Positions 1 through 11,300 of a DNA stretch of 64,000 bases are shown here, in pieces (position 1 is the first letter of the stretch; each line of letters begins with the position of its first letter). A model generated the notes under the pieces. It had not been told where the DNA came from. It worked only from the letters and a program-made list of their open reading frames with translations, and searched no databases. Source of the stretch: Pholis gunnellus. Lineage: Eukaryota > Chordata > Actinopteri > Perciformes > Pholidae. The DNA lies in NCBI GenBank assembly GCA_910591455.2, contig OU342817.1, forward strand, positions 7,478,915-7,542,914. Reading direction: 5' to 3'. The position numbers and the translations under genes were made by a program.

Positions 1-910
1 TAAAATCCCACCCAACTATGACTTAATGCACCGTCATTGTTTATTCCAAAGCAAACTACAAAATATTTTAATTTGTAAATGCAACTATGCAAAATCAACC
101 AGTGATCTTTTTATAGAACGAAAAGTGTGAAGTGGTATTTGCCTGTGACGAGTTCCCCTTTTGTGGTTTTCTTACCTCGATTCCCAGTTGTAGAGCTGAT
201 GGAAGTAGAACCAGACAAAACAAACACGTTGCGCACACTGTGGTCACGTCAGGGATTTAGAGCTTTTCTAGGTGTTGAGAATTTACGAGTCCAATAACAA
301 GTTCTTAGAGGTACTTTCACTGTCTGTCCAGCAGTATGAGATGAGAAATCCGAGGAGATGTAAAGGCATCTTCTTATTGTCATTCAATAAGTGAGCTTAA
401 AGATCGGACAAAGATGTGAACTTTTTTTTCTTTCTTTCTCTGTGCGTCACTCACAAGAACCTAATATGTGATTGTTCCTAAAGATGGGACTTGAACTAGT
501 GGGGAGATGATAATGAAATAATTGAGAATGGTAACTAATATGATTTTTGTACAGAAAAAATAAAAGTTTTACTCAAAAGGTTTCCTTGAGCTCTCTTGTT
601 CTTGAGAAGCGACTGACGTTGACGTTTCGTGGACAAAACTCGACCACCAAGAAGCCGAGAAAGACATTTATAATTCACTCAAGACTCTGCATTTCAGCCG
701 TCTTTTATTTGTTTTTATTGATGTACTATTTGAAAACGGGTATGACGTACATTCTTATTTTTTACATTTAATAAATAGCACTGATTGCTGTCATTCAATT
801 GTTGTGTATTTACATCTCAACAAGATTATGCCGACTATACAGGACGACGAGCTAGTTTTTTTTTACACAAAGGAAGTGCTGGTAGAAGTTTAGGAAAGAG
901 GACGGTGGGT
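1..910. other. Flank downstream of clul1; no gene seen
   Basis: This AT-rich stretch lies 3' of the minus-strand clul1 gene. I see no coding exon. Minus-strand AATAAA signals at about 704-709 and 714-719 could end the clul1 transcript. Another AATAAA (910-915, minus) overlaps the clul1 stop codon itself. The short ORF at 547-771 has no recognisable domain and looks like chance. Confidence 0.6.
704..719 (-). terminator. Candidate clul1 polyadenylation signals
   Basis: Two AATAAA hexamers on the minus strand, at 704-709 and 714-719, lie about 200 bp after the clul1 stop. Seen in sequence; use is inferred. Confidence 0.4.
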
Positions 911-3900
911 TTATTCATCCTCGTCCCTGTAAAGAAAGAGGAACAGTAAATATTCGAACATAGCAACCAAAACCCAGAGAAATGTAGCACTTTAGCATGA
1001 AGCTCAGGATCTAATGACAACTTGAGCCTTTTTCTAAAGACAATCTACAGTAGAAGGACACGAGATTGGAGAGAGCTGATGGATGGCGGCTGTGTTACAG
1101 TGAAGCTCATTAATGTTCTCACCTGACCATCTCCTTGTACTTGTTCAGAGCCTCCTGGGCCACATACTGGATGAAGGCCGGGTCCCACAGCTTGAGCTCC
1201 CCAGGAACAGAGAGGAGAAGTGGAGGAGAGTTCAGGATGTTGACCTCCACTCTGGTCTCAGTCTCGGATGCATTCTGTCCGTCGTGGCTCTTTGGCGCCA
1301 CCTGGAGAGTGGAAGAGGTCACCTGTTACACCAACCTAACACCAGTCTCCAATGTTGGATGCTTCCACACTTATCTAAAAGATGTTTCTCTCCGCCATGA
1401 CTGTTTATTATGTGTAAATGTTCCCATATTCGATTCTTTAATCAGAGATGTGGACATATCCTTTAATAAGTTATCATATGTAACTGATGGCTCCCTGAAG
1501 ACTTTATCTCACCGTCTAAATCATGCACACTGCTGATCTGCCTTTAATTCATTTCCTTCTCACCGTGGTGATACGGAAGATGTTTTCAGGAGTGCTGCTG
1601 TTGATCACAGTCTGAGCCACCCAGCTGAATTCAGCCGCCATGTTGCTCAGCCAGTTGACTGTCTCGTCGGTGTGGCGCCGGACAATAGACAGGATCTCGT
1701 CGTACTGCTCCTTGGACACATCCAGCAGCTGGAAAACCTCGTCCAGCTCCACGTGCAGCTCCCGAACACTGGGGCACTCTGGAGACAAGAGGAGGAGGAG
1801 GAGGAGGAGCGGTCAGAGGAGGTGCTGAGGTCAAACACAGCTGTGATGGAGGTGGTGCTTCACCTGTGAGCAGAGGCCCCTGGCAGGCCTCACACTGGCT
1901 CTGCAGCTGCCAGCACTCTGACGTCTGCTTGCGAAGGTCTCTGCACAACTTCCTGTTCTGCAGGAAACGCGGGAAACTTTCCCTCACTACACCAAACAGA
2001 AAGACGTTCAGCAGTTAGATTTGTGGTCTTTATTGATTTGCATTGTGTGAAGAGGTTTGTTGTTAAATCTAAATATTAGTGACGAGCACTGAATCGCATC
2101 TTTGTAGTATACTGCTTTTGAAATACGAAAAGTTAGCACATCGAAACTCTAACCCAGTCCACCATGTGCCACTGAAGCCAAATACTTCCCCAAATTCATC
2201 CCCAATAATGGCAGCAGCTGGAATTATAAATCTTAGTCAACTGAGACCAAAACTACCGATTAGTCGACAATCGATTGGTCGATTAGACATTTTTGGGCCT
2301 CACTGGCGTCAACTCGCCGCCGCTTCCCACTACCTTTCTTCTTCTTTTCCTCCACTGCCACGTGGACGTCATCAAACACCTGGGTCACCACAGCTCCAAA
2401 CTCCTCCACCACGCTCTTGCCGAAGTCAAAGAAGGAGTCCAGCACCTCCTCCAGTCCCACACCCTGCAGGAAGCCCGAGTCCCGGCCGGCGTCGTAGAGA
2501 TCGACGGCGGCCTCCTCCGTCAGGACGTCGCTGTCGTTCAGGAAGGCTTTCTGGAGGACTTCGTCCAGCCTGCTGCGCATCCTGGAGACCAGGGACACGC
2601 TGTGGCTCACCAGCAGGCCGACCCTGCCGGTCAGGCGGTTGAAGGAGTCCTTGATGCGGTCAACCTCTGTGTCTGTGTCGTTGGGGCCCTGATTCACCAG
2701 GATGTCCCCCGCATCTGTGCGAGGCTCCCGTGGGCCAAAGCGCCTGGACACTCTGCGGAAAAAGTTATCCACCTGCAGTATGAGAAGTATACGAGATGAG
2801 TTTATTTTAATATTGTGTAGGGCGTGTGGTTGACAACCTGGGGGTCACAAGATGATTACAGGGGTTCACGCTAAGGAAAGAACTCTGCAACACAAAGTGA
2901 TGTTACCTTTTTTTGCCAAAACTTTCTTCTCCAAAAACTATTCACATGAAATATACCATGAGTCAAAGGACACAGTCTGTGTCTAGTCACAACTCAAAGA
3001 CCTGACCAGGGGTCAAATAAGACATTTAAAGGGACCACAGGATAAAAAAAAGAGGTTGTGGAACCACCAAAAATACATGTTTTGTGGCACATTTACACTT
3101 GGATAAGTGCAGCCGTGATGAATCATGAATTGTGCTGCTGTCGTTCATCACAAATGCGTACAGGTGCTTTTAGTTAACTATTGCTTTATTTGGAGCCATC
3201 GTCTCTCTGTTTATTTCAAACACTGCAAATACATCAACATGTAAGATGAAGGAACGCTCAAAGGTGAACTTTCAGTTGACAACCACACAATTTTATTATT
3301 TGTGGCTGCAAAGAGTTTGGAGGTAAGAGCACAAAGGTCCGAGCTGTAGTTTTCATACCTTGGCTTGGAAAATGCCAAATCCTCTGCGGCAGGTGGAGGT
3401 GTAGAAGGTCTTACAGGCGTCCTCCAGACAGGGTCTGCACTCCACCCACTCAGACTGCAGGGAGTCTTTGCACTGCTCCTCCGCCTCCTCCAGCCTCTCA
3501 GTCACCTCCTGAGCCAGTTGGTCTGCCCCCTGGTGGCAGAAAGGGAAACATGTTTCATGAACTTGATTTGCTTTCTGCCTGCCTTTCTTTCTTCAGGGAA
3601 AGTTTCGTGTTGGTCTTGCCTTCTTCTTGTCACTGCTGTGTCGGAGGGACTTCATGAGGTGTTCATGCTTCTGCTCGTTCCTCCACATCACCTCCCTCAT
3701 CTGCTTCACCCCATACAGAGCTCTGCTCACCTCCTCATCCACCAGTTTCTCCCCATTCAGGGACAACTCTGAGAGATGGAGGGCGAAAGAAAAACCTGGG
3801 TGAGATGTTTTAATAAATGTTGACAAAAACTATCAAAACAGCTGCAGAACATCTGTATTTACTGTTTGTATCAGAAGACACAAACTTCAAGAGACATTTG

Positions 3901-4109
3901 CTGAGGGACTGCTGATAAAAAAAAGTGACTTTAAACTCATGCATAACATCACACATTCCCTCAAAGATAAGCAAAGACACATTTAGGTTCCTCTGTGCTG
4001 ACTCACGTGTTAAGGTGTCCTCTGAGATGCCAGTGGGTTGGTCCTCTGGGGCAGAATAAAGGACCCCCAGCGTCGCCACCAGAACAACCAAACCGAGCAA
4101 CAGCTTCAT
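911..4109 (-). CDS. clul1: Clusterin-like protein 1 (8 coding exons)
   Basis: Secreted clusterin-family glycoprotein; in mammals CLUL1 is enriched in retinal photoreceptors. Coding exons in transcript order: 4109-4007, 3768-3620, 3529-3359, 2772-2334, 1986-1864, 1778-1564, 1301-1123, 926-911. They join in frame to 464 aa, close to the length I recall for human CLUL1 (466). Residues 1-20 form a signal peptide (MKLLLGLVVLVATLGVLYSA). The family's paired five-cysteine clusters are present: one in exon 3 (EEQC, VECRPC, DAC, TSTC) and one across exons 5-6 (LC, EC, QCEAC, EC). The motif DEEVSRALYGVKQM resembles CLUL1 more than CLU, as does the position next to colec12. The middle exon is rich in amphipathic helix. 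Intron 2 has a GC donor. The tiny last exon (ending RDEDE) is inferred from phase and a good acceptor. Upstream non-coding exons probably exist but were not resolved. Confidence 0.88.
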
Positions 4110-6780
4110 TCTTGAGCTCAGAGCTTTAGGAAGGTTAAAAGAAACGAGAAGTGATGGTGATGATGACACGCACACAAACCGAGGAAACAAAAGCAACAGG
4201 TGCTTTCTAGTCTGCTCCAGAAAGCTAATAGGATTTGAGCTTGAGTGTAAATAGACATCCATACTGTACATGGTCTTAGGTAGGTTTGCCACTTGGTGGT
4301 GCTACACATCTGTTTAGACATAAGAAACTACAGTGCATGTCACATAATGACTTCATTTTAGTTGGTTGGACTACAACAATGTGTCACAATGATACATTTA
4401 GTAATCCTGCAGTAACACCAGTGTTACATACAAGTTATTATTTCATCTGATTTTGACTTCTGTGGCGTAATATGAGAGAATATTTAGACTAGAGCGTCTA
4501 GTTTGTTCTTATTTTATTGTTTGTATTGCTTGAACACTTGACAGACTGTGTTTCTATCTGGACTATCTGCACCGTCAGGCTCCATCAAGTCACAAAAGCT
4601 GATATTGTGTCGTGTTCACATGTTAATTGAGTAACCAGTAAACAAGCCCAACTCACCAGCCCCAGTTCGGCCACACGAGGAGTTACACAAGTTGGCATCC
4701 AGCAGGGATTTACAGTAAATGGGGATGTACTCTCTTATGTCGTTAAGGGTTTAAGCTGCTGGTACAATCAGCTCTATTTTATCCTGCTCTCAACAAATCA
4801 AGCTGTTGTTTCTAACGGACAAGAGTCATATAATCTAATCATGAATGTATAATTATAAATTATAAATAAATGTAATGAGGCACAAATTGATGAGACTGAT
4901 GTTGCAGTAACCATGACAATATTAAACATGTCTTTGAATTAGCAAGAAAACACGATGAGCATTTCAAACGATGATAACATTCATTTATCAAACTAACATT
5001 CATTATAATAACATCTTATTAATAAAAAAAAAAACATGATACTAATGATACTAATAAAATAATCAACTCAAGTTAAATACAAAGCACACGGTTCTGATGA
5101 CTAATCACAAACGGAGCAGAAAAGGCCCAAAGTGACCATCACAACAGAGGAACTCACCAGCAGATGACTGAAGGTGCTTCTCCACTGGCAGCAATAAACA
5201 AAGAGCTCTGCGTGGACAGTCGGCGGGAAGTTTGTGTTGACCTGAGCAAGATCTATTTGTGCTCCTTCCACTCCAGCTTCATCCTATTACAGTCTTCGAT
5301 GTCTGTTAATCCAGAGAGGTTTGTTTTGCACAAGAGGGTGCTTAGTCATGTCAGACATGTTTACACTGAGGAAACATGTCTTTGATACACGTCATCATAT
5401 GGACAAATATCTATTTCTGATTTTGGGGATATCTGCCCCTTTAATCCTTACATGCAGAGAAGTAGTCACATCACAGCACTTTACAGCAGAGTGTTTCTGG
5501 CATTTGATTGATGAGGGAATTAGTCAGAGTGGGATTATTATGGTGAACCTGTTGACCTCATGAGAGCAGAGCTGCATCCTTTTGACACATAAGCTACTGT
5601 ATTTAAGCAACCAACCCTTAATAGCTGAGCCATTATTTTTAGGTGATTGGTAACTTCAGTCTGTCATGTATAAATTAACACCCGCTATTCTTAGATCTGT
5701 ATCTTTTAGTCAAAGGAAACATTCCCCCCAGTACGTAGCTGTTTAGCATCTCCACTCCTGGAATGTGAGGGACTACATGGGGTGAAAGGGTTCCTCTGTC
5801 CCCATCTCTTCACTGGTGCCCCATCGCCCTCAAAAATGTGCCCTCTTTGCATTCTGTGACCCAGAAAATAGGGTCCGCACTGGATAATAATCAAAACCAG
5901 CCATCGTTCAGCCCAGTCCGCAGCCTCGCTGACACCTTCAACACCTGGTTCCCATAACACTGCAGGGAGAAATGTTCTCCCGCGGTTTATTTAAACGTAA
6001 AACAGTTGACAACAACAAAAAAAAGCCCTCAGGCTATGCACGCAATCTGAACGAATGTAAATCACCAAAAAAAACTTACAATGAAAGTTTTTGTTGATCT
6101 GATGATACACAGTTGAGTTCTGAGGAGATTTATTATCTTCAAGGTGCAGCAGCAGGTCCATATAACCGGCTCACGATGTGGCCTCGTGTTAAGTTTTGTG
6201 TTACTGATCAAAGCGTCCCGTCCTGAACTGAAGAGATAAAAAGGTGCAGGGGATGAACTGCTTTAGAGAGACATGAAGTAATGGATGAAACAGTTAACGT
6301 CTGAGAGCTGTGTTGAGTTGTAACTCATTCAACAGAAAAGCTCAAAGCGGAATTTAGAGCAAATATTATAAAACAAAACTAATGAGCATGCAACAAGTGA
6401 GCGAGGCATGGAAACTCCAATTAAAAAGAGTAACAGTTATTGCACGAGGGATATTTTGCCTTTCAGCCAAATTCATGGTTAACAAACAGCAGATGTGAGG
6501 AATAAATATACTTTGGATTTTGTGTAATTGTCTTCTGTGGACACGGAGTGATCGCTCTGTCACCAATTTAAAGCTGCTATTATTAATATATTTGCAAAAC
6601 ATCACAGGACTATGTGTAATGAGAAAGGTGTCGCTCATTGTGACAAACCTACAGAGCATTAACGCCCCAGGCTGCAGAATTTTATAGCTCATTTTGGTTT
6701 AATTGCCTCAAACTTAGTGTGCCAATGTGTTTTGGTTCAATCTCATCGCTCTTATCAGTGTTTTCAGCTGAAGCAGGCAG
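4110..6780. other. Intergenic DNA upstream of clul1
   Basis: This AT-rich spacer holds the clul1 5' side. A pyrimidine-rich acceptor-like site just above the start codon, and minus-strand donor-like sites (CTG|gtgagtt) near 4655 and 5155, suggest one or two non-coding first exons. No TATA box or CpG island is obvious. The ORFs here (for example 6366-6692 minus) match nothing I recognise. Confidence 0.45.
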
Positions 6781-6784
6781 CTGT

Positions 6785-7060
6785 TTTCAGTGGTCACAGT
6801 TGTCAACAACCTGGTGAATAACTTGGAGCACCCAGCAGCTAAAGAGCCAGATATTTTTCTCAGGAGTCGGTAGAGACCAAACAGAAAAATCAGAGGTAAA
6901 AGAGAAGGAATATTGGACTTCTATTGATCAGGTGGCCAGAAGCACAACTCCAAATGAATAATGACGTTGCTCCTTGTCTGCTGGAAGTGTAAATAGATAA
7001 TGAACACATTCCTCAAGTCAACTTTACAGCTTGTTGCTGCCTCCACGTTGCAAAATAATG
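6785..7060. repeat. Dispersed teleost repeat, copy A
   Basis: The block includes agccagatatttttctcagg, then gagaccaaacagaaaaatc, then acaactccaaatgaatna-type sequence. It shares the order and wording of these motifs with 57605-57835. The same block is familiar from many teleost genes as a dispersed non-coding element. I cannot name its family. Confidence 0.6.
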
Positions 7061-7330
7061 AATGTACTGTATGTAGATCCGTAGTGCAGGCTCAAAGAGG
7101 GTCTCCGCTATTGGATTTAAACAGTCCAACATGTTGTAGTGGGAGTTTAAGTTATTTTTAGATGATCATGTATTCTAAATGCAAACCTGAATAAGAAACC
7201 AGAGAAGTAAGTCTCAAACCTGCTAAAAGTATAAAGTCTGGGGCTGCTGAACCAATAGAAAATAGCGATTGTTGTTCCTTAAATTCAACTCATTTTCAGT
7301 AGCAAGTGTAACATTGAAGCATGGTGGACG

Positions 7331-7356
7331 TAACACAGCTAGCTAGCTAGCTATAG
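7331..7356. repeat. Short GCTA-rich repeat
   Basis: A run of tandem CTAG/GCTA units (gctagctagctagc) gives a small self-complementary tract. Low complexity. Confidence 0.6.
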
Positions 7357-7809
7357 CTAATTCCACGTTACAGAAAAAAGGCGGAACAACGTTCTTTGCT
7401 ACACTGTGACAACAAGTATGTTATTGAAATGTGCTTTTAGTCAGGACTGCAAAACCTCAGCTCAGTAAGACCGTGAATTGCTGTAAATTGGTTTAGTTTC
7501 TACAGAAGTTAGCATGGGCATAGTTCCCTTAAGGCAACATCTGTTCCCTCTCCAATGAAATTCAGGTAATCACAATTAATTCTTCATTGACGAGACAGTG
7601 ATTCAGAAAACCTAAGTATGTAATGGGAATGTTTTGCTTTTGTTTTACAAGAATATATCAAAGCACAACAGGGCTGCTTTTATTTTGGCATCTACAACCA
7701 CAAATGCTGCGCAAGTAGCAGGAACCTGTTTTAAGTTGTATACCTCAAGGCTGTGCTCCAACTTCAACCATCAACAATTGAAACATACGCAGGCAAATGC
7801 GCGCGCACA

Positions 7810-7810
7810 G

Positions 7811-7866
<56 letters not shown>
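7810..7866. repeat. (CA)n microsatellite
   Basis: About 28 uninterrupted CA units, lying some 480 bp upstream of the colec12 start codon and so close to or inside its promoter or first exon. The ORFs read through it on both strands are artefacts. Confidence 0.95.
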
Positions 7867-7870
<4 letters not shown>

Positions 7871-8341
7871 AGGGGTGCAGACGGTGCGCACAGATGAGGG
7901 AACACGTGGTTTCTCCGAGCAGCACCACTTCCTCTCACGTTTGGATTCCTTCACTTTTTGAGTTTCTCCGGTTACTGCTGCGGGTACCACCAGAGTGCCG
8001 AGGCGGACTAGGATACACCCTCACCCCAGCATCCCTCCAGACTACCAGATAAATAACAAGACAGTTTTCTCTCTTGCTCTGGGAACTCCTGCTTGCATTG
8101 CCTACTAGTCCATTCCTTAGTTACCTGCTGCACTTCAGGAGATCGTCCCCGGTGTGAGAACTCACGGATGGAGCTTTGATTTCTCTCTAGCCTATACTCC
8201 AACAAACTGTGGATTTTTGGATACTCGCAAAAACAAGGTGCTGTGCGCTCAAAGGGAGCTTTTGGGCAAATGCCATTGCGATGCTGTGGATGTGACTTTA
8301 AACAACAACAGCTTCACAACGGTAGAGTCCTGTAAACCACA

Positions 8342-11300
8342 ATGAAAGGTAGGCTCCCTCAGAGGAGGCAGAAAAGACAGAAATTAACTGAAGCACACGC
8401 CACAGTTTTCATTGATCATTATTGGATCTATTTTCTGCTCGTGCTTTATTCCTGTCGCACTTTTCTTTTGTCACTTTTCTGCCTCTTTCTCTCAGTCTGA
8501 GACCAGAGGAATGCGTGGGCTTCATCTCTCGTCTGACATCTGGTTTCAATTAGGGGACTCTGCTTGGGATTGTTTTGCATCTGGCTGCTGCTGCACATCA
8601 AACACTAACCTACACTCACAGAACTATTCACAACAGAGCAAAACAAAAATACACGTGACATAACTTCATCAAGACAACTCTTAATGTGTTTACTAGTCAA
8701 ATGCAACGTTATTTGTGCCTTTAAAGTGCTTTTCTGTATTTAACACTTTCAGAAGCAACTAAAGGAAACATTGATTCACTTGAACTCTCGTGCGTGAACG
8801 GCTTTGTTGTGGTGGACTATAACTGCGCGCGCGCGCACGCTCACCCGCCAACCGGACCCTTAATCCAATGATTTGCTCCCTTTCAACCCATTAGTGAATA
8901 CAACAGACCCCAAAGTGTGCGAGTCATGGTGGCCATTGGTTAACAACTCATGAATTTAAATAAAGGTTTATTTTAGGTTTGCCAGATGTGATTCTCAGAT
9001 GCCAGATGTTTTGGATGTTGCTAAATTAACATCGTGCATGGCACTCTCACCCACTCACAAAGGCTCTTGGTCCAGTATTACATTGAATGAGCATTACATG
9101 ACTCCTGCCACCTAGTGGTCCATTTTAGAAGACTAACACAAAGCTTTGCATTGTGGAGATGAATATGAACAACTCTCAGCTCTCACAGTCCATCTTTAAT
9201 GTGACTGTTAGCCACTTCCTGTTGCTTTATTATGTATTCGCTTCATTGCTAATTATAGATACACCACAAGAAAAAAAACAGAAAATCTGATTGAGCGTGT
9301 TATCAGAAAGTCCTCTTAACTTGTTTAAAAAAAAAAACTTCAGGCATTCCTCCATGGACAAAATGTCCACTGATGAAGGCCATGATATGTGGTTAAAAGC
9401 TTTGGAAAAAGCTCAGGACATTGTTATAATGATTGTTTGTCACACTGCAAACACTTAATGTATGAACAACAGACTTCTTTTGACTGCATAACGTTTATTC
9501 CTGTGGTGCATCAGTGGCCCTCTGATGTTAAACTTGTTTGATTTCGATTATTGACTAATAGTCACTATACGGAGACAAGAAAGCATAATAGTCAGTAGTA
9601 ATATTCATAAAAGATATTGACATATTGCAGTAAATCATCAGTCCCAGTGAGCACTCACTGACAAGATGTCTACGTTAAAGCTATATTTGGTCAGAATGTT
9701 ACAGTTCTGGTTATTATAACAATAGTTTCAACAGCATTTTAAAGACTGTACTCCAATGTGAAGCAGCTGCTAACGATATATGGAAAATTAGTAATTAAAA
9801 TGCTGTCTAACCGATAGTTACGTGTAATTAAGACGGATAAATACTGTTCACTTATTAACTAAATTTAGCCCGGTTTTAACAACGATGCCTAGACATCTTT
9901 TGACCTGCAAAATGACCAAATCAGTGCTCGCTGGGATCCATTCCAGTGTTGAGCAATACCTCTTAAGAGTTATGGCCCCACAGCAGCAATATTCAACCGA
10001 AATGACACAGAGTTTGACTCTTTAATCTATTTTGAAATCCACTCTGTTTTCAACCCTTTTGGCAAAATGCAATGAACTCCATTTCCCCGAATGGCTCTTG
10101 AAAAGCCAAGCAAACTTACGGTAACATCACCATTGTAATGACACAGTCAAGTTGCTTGGAAACAAAAACAGGAAACTGAGTATTGGGGTTGTTGGGAAAG
10201 ACAGATTCCTCAAGTAAGATGTGATTTAAAATCAAGAACAGTCCTACCTATTAACCTCAGGAGGAGACATGCAGTACACCACGAAGAAGACAATGTCCCA
10301 TCCGCATGTTTTCACTATAAGGAACCATTCTACACTTCTTATGTTGCCACACCTACTGCTTATGGCATTTTAGAACAGATGAACAGATTTTTCTTGTGTT
10401 TAGGACGTATCTTTTTTTTTTTCCTGGCCATGGATGATGACGCGGGAAAAAAAAGCTTTGAATCGGCAAAGTACTTTCCCACAGAAGTAAGAGCTGCTTG
10501 AAAGGAGTGGACGCTCAGGGCCCGTCAGGTCATGGGAGTAATCCCACCAAGTAAAGAAAAAAGAGAGTTTACTTAAAAGAGCTGAGCTAATCAGAGCAAG
10601 ATGGAGTGTATTTCTATTTTAATATAGCAGCAAACATCAATTATCTATGTGGAATAGAGTCTACCTGAGCAGAGAATGAAGTCGCTCTCCCCCTGTGTGT
10701 TGTTGACAAAGGGTCGGCCACAAGTGCCTTTAATGCATATTGAGCGTGCCTCACTGGGTAGCTCACAGACGTTGCTCTGCAATGCTCTCATATGGCGGTT
10801 ACAGCTGATTGTCGTGGAAGAGTAGTGTCCAAACTCTGGGTCAGATAAACACGGTTAGCTCTGTTAGCACTTTCGCCGTAGTTTTCACTGTAAGTGCTGT
10901 TAGCACTGTTAGCTTTCAGTCGCCGACTCGCCATCAACATGTTCAGGGCCGTTGAGAGGCAATCGAAAATGCTCTCAATCTCAGATCTCTCACCTTTAAC
11001 ATTAAGCACTGCACAGAGAATGGCTTCAGTGGACGTCAACACAGGTGAAGCAAGTTGGAACATTTATATTTAAAAAGGACTAATTAAGACTAAAAGGATT
11101 GAAATTGATTGAGTAAGTTCATCCTTGACCTTGGAAACAGTAGTTTGAGAAAAAATAGCCCATGTGCCACTTAACACTTTACTGGAGCTTTCAACAGCAT
11201 TTCACTGTCTTCATCAGTAGAAAACGTTTGCAGAAAACTGAGCAAACTCTACTGAAAAAAAGACATTGACTGCATTTTTTTTTGTGTGTAAGTGTTGTGG

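Noticed and set aside
2079..2799. Long plus-strand Pro/Arg- and His/Val-rich ORFs
   Set aside because: Shadows of the GC-rich clul1 exon 4 on the other strand.
911..4109. clu (clusterin proper) instead of clul1
   Set aside because: DEEV..AL.GVKQM block, exon sizes and the neighbour colec12 fit CLUL1 better.
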